The position numbers were made by a program, and so were the translations under genes. A stretch of 61,386 nucleotides of DNA from Sandaracinobacteroides sp031425455. Lineage in GTDB: Bacteria; Pseudomonadota; Alphaproteobacteria; Sphingomonadales; Sphingomonadaceae. Positions within the stretch are counted from its first letter, which is position 1. Each line of letters starts with the position of its first letter. The DNA lies in the NCBI GenBank assembly GCA_031425455.1, contig JANPJJ010000016.1:1-61386 (forward strand), given 5' to 3'. Shown piece after piece: positions 41,178 to 50,255 of this stretch. The notes under the pieces are model-generated. The model made no database searches and was not told where the DNA came from. It saw nothing but the letters and a program-made list of their open reading frames with translations.

Positions 41178-42961
41178 TGGCGGAGGTGCCCGATCCGGAG
41201 GCGTTGCGACTGACCCGCGACCAGGGCGATCGTGGCCCGTCGCTGGCGGAACGGCTGGGCGAGCGGCTGGACCGGCTGTCGTTCCAGTCGCCCTGGCATC
41301 GAATGCGGTTGAAAGGTCGCTACCCGCTGAAGCTGCTCGGCGTGCCCGCCGATCCGGTGCCGGGCGACGCGGCACTGGGATCGCGGCTGCGCGGCGGCCG
41401 GCTGTTCCGCGACGGCTACGGCCAGGGCATGGCCGACGCGCGGCTGGATTCGCCCGAGGCGCCGCCCGCCTGGCAGCAGTGGGTGCATGGCTGGGGCTGG
41501 CTCCGCGACCTGGCGGAGGCCGCCACACAGGCCGGGCCGCTGACCGGCCCCGAGGTCGCCCGGGCCGAAGCGCTGGCAAAGCGCTGGCTGGTGCGTTTCC
41601 ACGACTATGACGAAGAGGCCTGGGCGCCGGCGGTGACCGGGCGCCGCATCCTGATGGCGATCAGCTACGCGCCGCTGGTGATGCCCGGCCACGACCATAT
41701 CCACCGCTCCGCCGTGCTGAACGGGGTGGCGCGCTGGGCCCGGCATCTGGAGCGGGCGGCGCCCCGGATGCAACCCGGCTTCGGCAAGCTGGAGGCGGTC
41801 GCGGGGCTGCTGGGCGCCGCGCTGATGCTGCCCGGAGGCGACGAGCGGCAGGCGACCGCGCAGGCGCTGCTGCAGGAAGCCATCCACGGCGTGCTGCATC
41901 ACGACGGCTCGGCGCTCAGCCGATCGCCGCTGGATCTGGCGCAGCTGGGCGATCTGCTGCTGTGGCTTGCGGCCTTTTACGAGGCGCGCGGCCTGAAGCC
42001 GGCCCTCGCGGTCTCGACGACGTTGCAGACCCTGCGCCGCGCGCTATCGGCGCTGGCGCTTGGAGACGGGCTGCCGCCGCCCTGGCACGGCGGGCAGCCG
42101 ACGCCGGCGCAGATGGCCCGGCTGGGCGCGGCGCCCTCGGCAGAGCCGCCCGGCAAGCGATCGGGCTTCCAGCTGATGGCGGCAGGCACTGTGCGCATCG
42201 CGGTCGACGCGGGGCCGCCGCCGCCGATGCGGCTGTCGTCGTCGCCGCACGCCTCGACGCTGGCCTTCGCGATGACCGACGGCCGGCGGCGCCTGATCGT
42301 GAGTTGCGGCGCGGAGCGCGGGGCCCAGGGCCAGCGTGCCTTCCCGCCCGAGCTGGTGATGGGCCTGCGCTCCACCGCGGGCCATTCGGCGCTGGTGCTC
42401 GCCGACACCAACTCCAGCCGGCTGCCCGATGGCGGGCCGAAGAAGGCCGGTGGCGTGGAAGAGGTGCTGGTGGAAGCGCGCAGCTCGGCCGAGGGGCACT
42501 GGCTGGAAGCGCGGCACGACGGCTGGCGTCGGCGCTTCGGGCTGGATCATCTGCGGCGGCTATGGCTCGCGCCGGACGGCAACGACCTGCGCGGCGAAGA
42601 CCAGCTGCTGCCGGCGCGCGCCGGCCTGCAGCGCCCCTCGTCGCGCGAGCCGCTGCCGATCGCGATCCGGTTTCACCTGGGGCCCGGCCTCGCGGCCACG
42701 ATCACGCAGGACGGCAAGGGGGCGCTGATCTGCGTCCCAGGCGCCAGGTCGCCGAGGAACGGGGCACAGCCGGACGCTGCCTGGACGTTTCGCGCCAGCT
42801 TCAACCACGCCCCCGGCCTGCTCGCGATCGAACCCAGCCTGCTGGTCGACCCGGATGGCAGCACGCACGAAATCCAGCAGATCCTGTTGACCAGCCTGGT
42901 CACGCCGGGGGACGCCGCCGACATCGGCTGGAGCCTGAAGCGACAGGCCGGCCCGAAATAG
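41177..42961 (+). CDS. heparinase II/III family protein
   Basis: 594-residue protein with an N-terminal alpha-toroid (RWLVRFHDYDEEAW...AISYAPLVMPGHDHIHRSAVLN) and a C-terminal beta-sandwich part (HTHE-less ending; ARHDGWRRRFGLDHLRRLWL, then IRFHLGPGLAATI), the layout of Hep_Hag-type heparinase II/III proteins. These are usually polysaccharide lyases, but many alphaproteobacterial homologues are uncharacterised. No signal peptide is evident. It is coupled to rpe (TGATG) and lies upstream of purH, a common neighbourhood in alphaproteobacteria as far as I recall. Confidence 0.82.
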   Translation: MAEVPDPEALRLTRDQGDRGPSLAERLGERLDRLSFQSPWHRMRLKGRYPLKLLGVPADPVPGDAALGSRLRGGRLFRDGYGQGMADARLDSPEAPPAWQQWVHGWGWLRDLAEAATQAGPLTGPEVARAEALAKRWLVRFHDYDEEAWAPAVTGRRILMAISYAPLVMPGHDHIHRSAVLNGVARWARHLERAAPRMQPGFGKLEAVAGLLGAALMLPGGDERQATAQALLQEAIHGVLHHDGSALSRSPLDLAQLGDLLLWLAAFYEARGLKPALAVSTTLQTLRRALSALALGDGLPPPWHGGQPTPAQMARLGAAPSAEPPGKRSGFQLMAAGTVRIAVDAGPPPPMRLSSSPHASTLAFAMTDGRRRLIVSCGAERGAQGQRAFPPELVMGLRSTAGHSALVLADTNSSRLPDGGPKKAGGVEEVLVEARSSAEGHWLEARHDGWRRRFGLDHLRRLWLAPDGNDLRGEDQLLPARAGLQRPSSREPLPIAIRFHLGPGLAATITQDGKGALICVPGARSPRNGAQPDAAWTFRASFNHAPGLLAIEPSLLVDPDGSTHEIQQILLTSLVTPGDAADIGWSLKRQAGPK

Positions 42962-43027
42962 CCGGCCGAACTTGCCTTGGCGAAGCGCCTGAGGCACCGC
43001 ACCGACAATCCCGTCTGGAAAGCACCG

Positions 43028-44602
43028 ATGACCGAGTCCCTGCCGATCCGCCGTGCCCTGCTGTCGGTTTCCGACAAGACGGGGCTGGTCGATTTCGCCC
43101 GCGCGCTGGCCGCGCACGGCGCCGAGCTGCTATCGACCGGCGGCACCGCCAGGGCCCTGCGGGACGCCGGGCTGGAAGTGACCGACGTGTCGGACCATAC
43201 CGGCTTTCCCGAGATGATGGACGGCCGGCTGAAGACGCTGCACCCCAAGGTCCATGGCGGGCTGCTGGCGCTGCGCGACGACGAGGCGCACCAGGCGGCC
43301 GCGGCCGAGCATGGCATCGCGCCGATCGACATGGTCGTCATCAATCTCTACCCGTTCGAGGCGACCGTGGCGAAGGGCGCACCGCGCGCAGACATCATCG
43401 AGAATATCGACATCGGCGGGCCGGCGATGGTTCGCTCGGCGGCCAAAAACCACGGCTTCGTCGCCTGCGTGACCGACTCCGCCGATTTCCCGGCGCTGGC
43501 CGAGGAGCTGCTGGCGGGCGGCCTTTCCCTCGATACCCGGCGCCGGCTCGCGGCAAGGGCGTTCCAGGCGACGGCGGCCTATGATGCGGCGATCGCAAGC
43601 TGGTTCGCTTTCGCAGATCAGGGCGAGATGTTCCCGGCCGTGCTGCCCATCGCCGTGAGGCGGGTGTCGGAGCTGCGCTACGGCGAGAATCCGCACCAGA
43701 TGGCGGCGCTCTATGCGGCGCAAGCGGTGCCTTCGGGGCTGGCCGGGGCCGAGCTGGTGCAGGGCAAGTCCCTGTCCTACAACAATATCGGCGACGCCGA
43801 CGGCGCGCTTGGCCTGATTGCCGAGTTCCGCGAGGCAGCGCCCACGGTCGCCATCCTGAAGCACGCCAACCCCTGCGGCGTGGCGACCGCCAAGACGCTC
43901 GCAGAGGCCTATCGGGCGGCGAAGGCCTGCGATCCGGTCTCCGCGTTCGGCGGGATCATCGCGCTGAACCGCCCGCTGGACGCCGCGACCGCCGCCGTCA
44001 TCACCGAGCTGTTCACCGAAGTGATCATCGCACCTGATGCCGACGACGAAGCCCGCGCGATCGTGGCGAAGAAGCCCAACCTGCGCCTGCTGCTGGTGCC
44101 GCTGCCCGACCCGGCGCGCGCCGGGCTGGTGATGAAGTCGGTGTCGGGGGGCCTGCTGCTGCAAAGCCGCGACAACCGGCTGATCGACGACCTGCAGATC
44201 GTGACGAAACGGGCGCCCACCGAGGCGGAGCTTGCCGACATGCGCTTTGCCTGGATCGTCGCCAAGCATGTGAAGTCCAACGCGATCGTCTATGCGAAGG
44301 ACGGCGCCACCGCGGGCATCGGCGCGGGCCAGATGAGCCGGCTGGACAGCGCCCGGATCGCCGCCTGGAAGGCGCGCGACGCGGCACAGGCGGCCGGCTG
44401 GGCCGAGCCGAGGACGGTGGGAAGCGCCGTCGCGTCGGACGCCTTCTTCCCGTTCGCGGACGGGCTGATCGCCGCCGCCGAAGCCGGGGCGACGGCGATC
44501 ATCCAGCCCGGCGGGTCTATGCGGGATGCCGAGGTGATCGCAGCCGCCGACGAGCGCGGGCTCGCCATGGCCTTCACCGGCCTTCGTCACTTCAACCACT
44601 GA
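43028..44602 (+). CDS. purH: bifunctional AICAR transformylase/IMP cyclohydrolase
   Basis: 524-residue enzyme for the last two steps of IMP synthesis. The N-terminal cyclohydrolase starts RRALLSVSDKTGLVDFARAL and includes STGGTARAL and DGRLKTLHPKVHGG. The transformylase part has LRYGENPHQ, KHANPCGVA and SNAIVYAKDG. Length is normal for the family. The start ATG 43028 is preferred; a TTG 51 bases upstream adds non-conserved residues. Confidence 0.97.
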   Translation: MTESLPIRRALLSVSDKTGLVDFARALAAHGAELLSTGGTARALRDAGLEVTDVSDHTGFPEMMDGRLKTLHPKVHGGLLALRDDEAHQAAAAEHGIAPIDMVVINLYPFEATVAKGAPRADIIENIDIGGPAMVRSAAKNHGFVACVTDSADFPALAEELLAGGLSLDTRRRLAARAFQATAAYDAAIASWFAFADQGEMFPAVLPIAVRRVSELRYGENPHQMAALYAAQAVPSGLAGAELVQGKSLSYNNIGDADGALGLIAEFREAAPTVAILKHANPCGVATAKTLAEAYRAAKACDPVSAFGGIIALNRPLDAATAAVITELFTEVIIAPDADDEARAIVAKKPNLRLLLVPLPDPARAGLVMKSVSGGLLLQSRDNRLIDDLQIVTKRAPTEAELADMRFAWIVAKHVKSNAIVYAKDGATAGIGAGQMSRLDSARIAAWKARDAAQAAGWAEPRTVGSAVASDAFFPFADGLIAAAEAGATAIIQPGGSMRDAEVIAAADERGLAMAFTGLRHFNH

Positions 44603-44632
44603 GGGTTTGGGCGGTGGTGCGACCCTATTTTC

Positions 44633-44738
44633 CCCGGCCGAAGGCCGCGAGCGCGACCGCGCGCCGGCCGTCAGGCCGCTCCAAAACAAGGTCCCGGCCG
44701 AAGGCCGCAAGCGCGACCGCGCGCCGGCTGTCAGGCCG
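44633..44738 (+). repeat. 60-bp-period direct repeat, two copies
   Basis: Two 46-bp copies, 44633-44678 and 44693-44738, each begin CCCGGCCGAAGGCCGC and end GTCAGGCCG, with two mismatches and an exact 60-base period. Each has internal dyads (GGCCGAAGGCC; GACCGCGCGCCGG). It lies between purH and a DMT transporter. Confidence 0.8.
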
Positions 44739-44777
44739 AACTCGATGAGCTTTGCTCACCGAGCCAAGGCATAAAGG

Positions 44778-45668
44778 ATGCCGCTCCCTCCCGCCAGTAT
44801 CCGGGCCGTGCTGTGGATGGTGGTAAGCTGCATCTCGTTCGCGGGGCTCTGGGTGCTGATCCGGCTGGCGTCGCAGGAACTGCATCCCTTCGCCATCGTG
44901 GTCTGGCGCAACTTCATCGGCCTCCTGTGGCTGCTGCCGATGCTGCTGCTGACGCCGGGGCTGCTCCGGACGGAGCGGCTGCCGGGTCATGTGCGCCGCG
45001 CGACTTCGGGCATCATCGCCACTTTCGCGACCTTCTACGCGGTCGCCAACGCCCCGATGGCGAATGTGCTGGCGGTCAATTACACCGCGCCGCTGTTCGC
45101 AACGATCGGGGCCGTGCTGTTCCTGGGGGAGCGGGTGCGCTGGGTTCGCGGGCTGGCGCTGGCGGTGGGCTTCGTCGGCATGCTGCTGGTGCTGCGCCCG
45201 GGCGTGACGGAGATGACCCCGGGGCTGTGGGCCGCGGTGGTCTCGGCGCTGGCGACGGCTTTCTCGCTGATCGCGATCAAGGCGCTGACGGGGGTGGACG
45301 ACGCCCGCGCGGTGGCCGCCTGGAGCTTCATCCTGACGACGCCGGTGTCGATGCTGATCGCGCTGCCGTTCTGGGCCTGGCCCTCGCCGCAGCTGTGGCC
45401 GATCCTGGTGGGGCTGGGCGCCTGCGCCGCCTCGGGTCAGATCGCCTTGTCCAAGGCCTTTTCGCTGGCCGATGCCAGCGCAGTGATGCCCTATGATTTC
45501 GTCCGCTTCGGCCTGATCACACTTGCCGGCATCCTGTTGTTCGGGGAGCGCTACGATGTGCTGACGATTGTAGGCGGCGCGATCATCCTGTCGGCCAGCA
45601 TCACGCTGGCGCTGCGCGAGCGCGCATTGGCGCGCGCCAGCGCCAGAACCCGGTCCCCCGATACCTGA
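44778..45668 (+). CDS. DMT-superfamily (EamA) transporter
   Basis: 296-residue inner-membrane protein with ten hydrophobic helices in two EamA units. AVNYTAPLFATIGAVLFLGERV and DFVRFGLITLAGILLFGE are the usual GE-terminated helix motifs. It is not a close copy of the transporter at 11950. Substrate unknown. It is followed 71 bases later by an SDR gene. Confidence 0.88.
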   Translation: MPLPPASIRAVLWMVVSCISFAGLWVLIRLASQELHPFAIVVWRNFIGLLWLLPMLLLTPGLLRTERLPGHVRRATSGIIATFATFYAVANAPMANVLAVNYTAPLFATIGAVLFLGERVRWVRGLALAVGFVGMLLVLRPGVTEMTPGLWAAVVSALATAFSLIAIKALTGVDDARAVAAWSFILTTPVSMLIALPFWAWPSPQLWPILVGLGACAASGQIALSKAFSLADASAVMPYDFVRFGLITLAGILLFGERYDVLTIVGGAIILSASITLALRERALARASARTRSPDT

Positions 45669-45739
45669 CAAGATTGGGGATGGGAGGGACCGGCGAGGGG
45701 CGTAAGGCAAAGCGCACAACATCATCGGGGAGAGCATCC

Positions 45740-46519
45740 ATGGAACTGAACGGATTGTCGGCGGTCGTTACGGGCGGCGCCTCGGGCCTGGGCGCGGCGA
45801 CCGCGCGCGCGCTCGCGAAGGAAGGTGTGAAGGTCGCCATCTTCGACATGAACGCCGAGAAGGGCGAAGCGGTCGCGGCCGAGCTCGGCGGAGTGTTCTG
45901 CCATGTGAACGTGACCGACGACGCCAGCGTCGATGCCGGATATGCAAAAGCCCGCGCGGCGATCGGGCAGGAGCGCATCCTGGTGAACTGTGCCGGCACG
46001 GGAAACGCGATCAAGACCGCGAGCCGCGCCAAGGAAACTGGCGAGATCAAGCATTTCCCGCTGGATGCCTTCAACATGATCATCCAGATCAACCTGGTGG
46101 GCACGTTCCGCTGCATCGCGAAATCGGCGGCCGGCATGATGACGCTGGAGCCGACCGGCACCGGCGACCGGGGGGTGATCCTCAACACCGCAAGCGTCGC
46201 CGCCGAAGACGGCCAGATCGGGCAGGCGGCCTATTCGGCATCGAAGGGCGGGGTGGTGGGGATGACGCTCCCGATCGCGCGCGATCTTTCCAGCGAGGGC
46301 ATCCGGGTGAACACGATCCTGCCGGGGATTTTCAACACGCCGCTGCTGCAAGCCGCCCCACAAAATGTGAAGGACGCGCTGGGCGCCTCGGTCCCGTTCC
46401 CGAAGCGGCTGGGCAACCCGGAGGAATATGCGTCTCTGGCGTTGGAGATGATCCGGAATTCCTATTTCAACGGGGAGGATGTGCGGATCGATGGGGGGAT
46501 ACGGATGGCGCCACGCTGA
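45740..46519 (+). CDS. SDR oxidoreductase, 3-hydroxyacyl-CoA dehydrogenase type II-like
   Basis: 259-residue classical SDR: TGGASGLG cofactor loop, FDMN after beta2 (NAD preference), NCAG in place of NNAG, Ser in NTASVAA, and YSASK. The insert with ETGEIKHFPLDAFN and the tail IRMAPR match HSD17B10-type 3-hydroxyacyl-CoA dehydrogenases. ATG 45740 follows GGGGAGA. A bidirectional hairpin follows the gene. It may act in beta-oxidation of fatty or branched acids. Confidence 0.9.
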   Translation: MELNGLSAVVTGGASGLGAATARALAKEGVKVAIFDMNAEKGEAVAAELGGVFCHVNVTDDASVDAGYAKARAAIGQERILVNCAGTGNAIKTASRAKETGEIKHFPLDAFNMIIQINLVGTFRCIAKSAAGMMTLEPTGTGDRGVILNTASVAAEDGQIGQAAYSASKGGVVGMTLPIARDLSSEGIRVNTILPGIFNTPLLQAAPQNVKDALGASVPFPKRLGNPEEYASLALEMIRNSYFNGEDVRIDGGIRMAPR

Positions 46520-46578
46520 AACGGGCCGCCGTCAGCGCGCAGTGCTGATCGGCGGACTCCGCGCAAGCGCGGCCGGCA

Positions 46579-46610
46579 CGAAAAAGGGCGGGGAAATCCC
46601 GCCCTTTTCG
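46579..46610. terminator. bidirectional rho-independent terminator
   Basis: CGAAAAA-GGGCGGG-gaaat-CCCGCCC-TTTTCG: a 7-bp GC stem extended by A/T pairs, giving a U-run on both strands. It follows the SDR stop by 60 bases and also lies downstream of the minus-strand fasciclin gene at 46777. Confidence 0.82.
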
Positions 46611-46744
46611 CGTGTCCGACGGCTCTGCTTTGCCGCGCTCTTCTCTGACGTCGTGCCTGTCGTTCTTGCTCGGGACTCGGCCGCTTCACTGCCGGCCCGG
46701 TCAGCCCCGCCAAGTAAGCCCGGCCCGTCTCGTACCCATCCCAA

Positions 46745-46766
46745 CCCCTCCCCTGAAGGGGAGGGG
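46745..46766. repeat. C-rich hairpin repeat
   Basis: CCCCTCCCCT-GA-AGGGGAGGGG forms a perfect 10-bp stem just past the end of the fasciclin gene. It is similar in composition to the post-ftsZ element and could act as a second terminator. Confidence 0.6.
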
Positions 46767-46776
46767 CGCTTGCTAC

Positions 46777-47367
46777 CTACTCGTCCGCCGATCCTTCGTT
46801 CACGTCCTCCGCGACCGCCGCCTGCGCCGGTGCCGGCATCAGCACCGTATCGATCGCGTGGATGATCCCGTTCGACGCCACGATGTCGGCCTTCACCACG
46901 GTAGCGCCGTTCACCTTCACGCCGCTGGCCCCGTCGAGCGCCAGCTTCGATCCGCCGAGCGACGTCATCTCGCCCTGCTTGCCGGTGAAATAATCCGCCT
47001 TGGCCTGGCCCGAGACCACATGGTTCTGCAGCAGCGCTGCAAGCTCGGCCTTGTTCACCGGCTGCATCAGCCGGTCGAGCGTGCCGGCCGGAAGCTTGGC
47101 GAACGCAGCGTCGGTGGGGGCGAATACCGTGTAGGGCCCCGCGCCCGACAGCGTGTCGGCAAGGCCCGCAGCCGTGATCGCCTTGGTGAGCGTGGTGAAT
47201 TCCCCGCTGGCCCGCGCGATCGCCACGATGTTGCCGCCGGTCGCCGGGGTAGCTGCGGCGGCTGCAGGGGCGGCCGTCTTCTCGGAGGCCGGTTGCGCGG
47301 CCCCGGCGAACGCGGGCGTGGCTGCCAGCGCCAGGACGGCGGTTGCCGCCTTCAGAAGGGTCTTCAT
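46777..47367 (-). CDS. fasciclin (FAS1) domain secreted protein
   Basis: 196 residues: signal peptide (MKTLLKAATAVLALAATPAFA), an Ala/Pro-rich spacer, then one FAS1 domain with AGPYTVFAPTDAAFAKLPAGTLDRL (H1) and NGIIHAIDTVLMP (H2). The tail is acidic (EDVNEGSADE). FAS1 proteins mediate adhesion or exopolysaccharide interactions. GGAG precedes ATG 47367. It is a paralogue of the next upstream gene, about 160 bases away on the same strand. Confidence 0.92.
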   Translation of the reverse strand: MKTLLKAATAVLALAATPAFAGAAQPASEKTAAPAAAAATPATGGNIVAIARASGEFTTLTKAITAAGLADTLSGAGPYTVFAPTDAAFAKLPAGTLDRLMQPVNKAELAALLQNHVVSGQAKADYFTGKQGEMTSLGGSKLALDGASGVKVNGATVVKADIVASNGIIHAIDTVLMPAPAQAAVAEDVNEGSADE

Positions 47368-47528
47368 GGTGGGTCTCCTTTATCTGTCGCGACCTCGTCG
47401 GAGGTGCAGGGCGACAGCACAGGAGCAGGTCCGAAGTTCCGGCAGGCCCGACGAGCCGGGGCATGGGCGGGACGAGCGATCCGCCGGGCCCCCGCGCCTG
47501 TGGAGGGCGCGGGGGTGGTGGCAGATGC

Positions 47529-48026
47529 CTATTTGGCGGGGGGCAGCAGCACGGTGTCGATCACATGGATGACGCCGTTGGAGGCCATGACGTCGGCGGA
47601 GGTCACCGTCGCGTTGTTCACCTTCACGCCGCTGGTGCCGTTCACGTTCAGCGTGGCGCCGTTGACGGTGGTTGGGGTCAGGACCTTGCCGGCGACTGCC
47701 GATGCCGGCACCTTGCCCGGCAGCACATGGTAGGTGAGGATTGCAGTGAGCTGAGCCTTGTTCTCCGGCTTCAGCAGGGTCTCCACGGTGCCGGCCGGCA
47801 GCTTGGCGAAGGCGGCATCGGTCGGGGCGAACACCGTGAAAGGCCCCGGGCCCTTCAGGGTTTCGACGAGGCCGGCCGCCGTCAGGGCGGCCGCGAGAGT
47901 CTTGAACTGCCCGGCGGCGACCGCCGTGTCGACGATGTTCTTCTTTTCGTGATGCATCGCCGAGGCGGCCGTCGGCGCGATCGCAGCGAGCGATACCGCA
48001 GCGGCGGCAAGGAACAGGGTTTTCAT
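47529..48026 (-). CDS. fasciclin (FAS1) domain secreted protein, paralogue
   Basis: 165 residues with a signal peptide (MKTLFLAAAAVSLAAIAPTAASA) and one FAS1 domain: GPFTVFAPTDAAFAKLPAGTVETL and NGVIHVIDTVLLPP. It lacks the acidic tail of its neighbour at 46777. Start ATG 48026 follows AGGA; a longer in-frame start lacks a signal sequence. The pair looks like a tandem duplication. Confidence 0.92.
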   Translation of the reverse strand: MKTLFLAAAAVSLAAIAPTAASAMHHEKKNIVDTAVAAGQFKTLAAALTAAGLVETLKGPGPFTVFAPTDAAFAKLPAGTVETLLKPENKAQLTAILTYHVLPGKVPASAVAGKVLTPTTVNGATLNVNGTSGVKVNNATVTSADVMASNGVIHVIDTVLLPPAK

Positions 48027-48170
48027 GAACAATCCTTTTTCGGGTTGCGGGCCGCGGGGCTTGCGACCGCCGTTCAACTCGGGTCTGCAAAGTCGGGTTC
48101 AACCTGTTGCGAAAGAGAGGCGCGACAGGCTGCCGCTGGCGCCTGGCCCGATCTTGGGAGCGGCCCCGAG

Positions 48171-48458
48171 CTACCTCCCGAGCAGCGCGTCGATCGCCTT
48201 GGCCAGCGCGACATCGCGCGCCGACAGCCCCGCGGCGTCGTGCGTGGTGAGCGCGATATCCACCCGGTTGTAGACGTTGAACCATTCGGGATGATGATCG
48301 GCCTTTTCCGCCAGAAGCGCGACCCTCGCCATGAAGCCGAACGCCTCCACGAACGATCCGAACTTGAACGAACGCTTCAGATGCTCGCCGTCCAGCTTCC
48401 AGTCGGGCAGCCGGACGGGCAAGTCGGCACGGGCGCTTTCAGCAAGTTTCTCGACCAT
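48171..48458 (-). CDS. phhB: pterin-4a-carbinolamine dehydratase
   Basis: 95-residue enzyme regenerating quinonoid dihydropterin for aromatic amino-acid hydroxylases. The signature is EKADHHPEWFNVYNRVDIALTTHD, split by the catalytic HHP and the later His, and GLSARDVALAKAID follows. AAGGA precedes the ATG. No phenylalanine hydroxylase is in the window. It is divergent from the zincin-like gene by 27 bases. Confidence 0.92.
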   Translation of the reverse strand: MVEKLAESARADLPVRLPDWKLDGEHLKRSFKFGSFVEAFGFMARVALLAEKADHHPEWFNVYNRVDIALTTHDAAGLSARDVALAKAIDALLGR

Positions 48459-48485
48459 GGCGGGGTCCTTCGTCTAGGGGGGCGC

Positions 48486-48878
48486 ATGGCCCATCATGCC
48501 CCCTCTCTCGCCGATATCGAGCGATTGGCGCAAGCCGCCGTGGAGCGATTGCCCGAGCTGTTCCGCCGGCATTTGCAGCATGTGGTGCTGCGGGTGGAGG
48601 ATTTCCCGGACCGCCAGGTGATGCAGGAAATGGCGCTGGAGAGCGAGTTCGACATCCTGGGCCTCTACTGGGGACACCCTGTCGGCGATGCGGGCGCGGA
48701 GATGACCGGCGCATTGCCGCCCACCATCTTCCTCTACCGCCGGCCGATACTGGACGAGTGGGCGCAAGGGGAGGACAGCCTGGAAGCGCTGGTGACCCAT
48801 GTGCTGGTGCACGAGGTGGGACATCATTTCGGCCTGTCCGACGACGATATCGATGCGATCGAGGCCGCGCTGGACTGA
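48486..48878 (+). CDS. zincin-like metallopeptidase family protein
   Basis: 130-residue cytoplasmic protein of the small minimal-zincin family common in alphaproteobacteria. The zinc motif HEVGHHFGLSDDD is an extended HExxHxxGxxD. The upstream LPPTIFLYRRPILDEW is typical. Proteolytic activity of this family is inferred from the motif. Confidence 0.88.
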   Translation: MAHHAPSLADIERLAQAAVERLPELFRRHLQHVVLRVEDFPDRQVMQEMALESEFDILGLYWGHPVGDAGAEMTGALPPTIFLYRRPILDEWAQGEDSLEALVTHVLVHEVGHHFGLSDDDIDAIEAALD

Positions 48879-48926
48879 AACTTCGCGCCATGCTCAAAGG
48901 CTGACGAAATCAAACAGGGGTATTCC

Positions 48927-50249
48927 ATGCGCAATCTGATCTTGGCCGCCGGCCTCGCGCTGGCCTCACCGGCCGCTGCCCAGACGGGGGACGCCGTGAA
49001 GGCCGACATCGCCGCCGACTGGAAGCCCTATCTCGGGCCGCTGTTCGACCATTTTCACCGCAACCCCGAACTCAGCTTCGTGGAGACGGGCACGGCGGCA
49101 CGCATGGCGAAGGAGCTTCGCGCGGTGCCCGGAATGCAGGTGACCGAGAAGGTCGGCCGTACCGGCGTGGTCGGCGTGCTGAAGAACGGCGCCGGCCCCA
49201 CCATCCTGCTGCGAGCCGACATGGACGGGCTTCCCGTGGAAGAGCGCTCGGGCCTCGCCAATGCGTCGAAGGTGCGCCAGGCCGATCGGACGGGCGCGGT
49301 GCAGCCGGTGATGCACGCCTGCGGCCACGACACCCACATCACCGGGCTGGTCGCGGCGGCGCGTCGGCTGGCGGCGCTGAAGGACCGGTGGGCCGGCACG
49401 CTGGTGTTCGTGGTGCAGCCCGCCGAGGAGATCGTGTCGGGCGCGAAGGCGATGATGGCGGATGGCCTCTACGAGCGCTTCGGCAAGCCGGATTATGCGC
49501 TGGGCTGGCACGTGGCCGCCGAAATGCCGACGGGACGCCTCCTGGTGAGCGAAGGGGTGACCTATTCCTCGGCCGACACGGTCGACATCGTGGTGCACGG
49601 CGTCGGCGGGCACGGGGCAAGCCCGCATCTGGGCAAGGATCCCGTCGTGATGGGGGCCGATCTCGTCACCGGCCTGCAAACCATGGTTGGCCGGGCCATC
49701 CCGCCGCGCCAGCCCGCGGTGGTCACGGTGGGCGCCTTCCACGCCGGGTCCAAGCACAATATCATTTCCGATCGCGCCGAGCTTTCGGTGACGGTGCGCG
49801 CCGACAATCTCGTGACCCGCGATGCGCTGATCGCCGGCATCCGCCAGGTGAGCGCCGGGGTCGGCAAGACGCATGGCATGCCCGACGACAAGCTGCCGAC
49901 GGTGACCGTTCGGGAGGACGAGCGCGCCATCCCGAACATCAACGACAGCGAGCTGACGCAGCGCCTGCGCACGACCTTCAGCAAGGCTTTCGGCGACGGG
50001 ATCCTGCACGACAACGCCCGCGAGGGGATGGGCGCCGAAGACTTCCCCTATCTGGTCGGTCCGGGCGTGAAGGCGGTCTACTGGAACGTAGGCGGCACGC
50101 CGCAGGCCGCGATCGACGCCGCCCGGAACGGGGGCCCGCCAGTGTCGGGCCACCATTCACCGACGTTCAAGGTGGATGGCGAAGCGGCCGTCACGACCGG
50201 GGCCGCTGCAATGACGATCGCCGTGCTGGACCTTGCGGCGAAACGGTAG
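48927..50249 (+). CDS. secreted M20 family amidohydrolase
   Basis: 440 residues with a signal peptide (cleavage near AAAQ-TG), then an M20D-type aminoacylase/hippurate hydrolase domain. RADMDGLPVEE, HACGHDTH (C132 and H134 among the ligands), QPAEE, and the lid domain with GVGGHGASPH are clear. M20D enzymes cleave N-acyl amino acids or indole-acetyl conjugates. Periplasmic location follows from the signal. GGGG precedes the ATG. Confidence 0.93.
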   Translation: MRNLILAAGLALASPAAAQTGDAVKADIAADWKPYLGPLFDHFHRNPELSFVETGTAARMAKELRAVPGMQVTEKVGRTGVVGVLKNGAGPTILLRADMDGLPVEERSGLANASKVRQADRTGAVQPVMHACGHDTHITGLVAAARRLAALKDRWAGTLVFVVQPAEEIVSGAKAMMADGLYERFGKPDYALGWHVAAEMPTGRLLVSEGVTYSSADTVDIVVHGVGGHGASPHLGKDPVVMGADLVTGLQTMVGRAIPPRQPAVVTVGAFHAGSKHNIISDRAELSVTVRADNLVTRDALIAGIRQVSAGVGKTHGMPDDKLPTVTVREDERAIPNINDSELTQRLRTTFSKAFGDGILHDNAREGMGAEDFPYLVGPGVKAVYWNVGGTPQAAIDAARNGGPPVSGHHSPTFKVDGEAAVTTGAAAMTIAVLDLAAKR

Positions 50250-50255
50250 CGCGCC

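Noticed and set aside
42962..43027. Possible purine riboswitch before purH
   Set aside because: The gap is only 66 bases and shows no paired-stem/junction pattern of a purine or PRPP riboswitch.
44633..44738. Attachment-site duplication of an integrated element
   Set aside because: The copies are only 60 bases apart with no integrase or tRNA nearby; nothing could lie between them.
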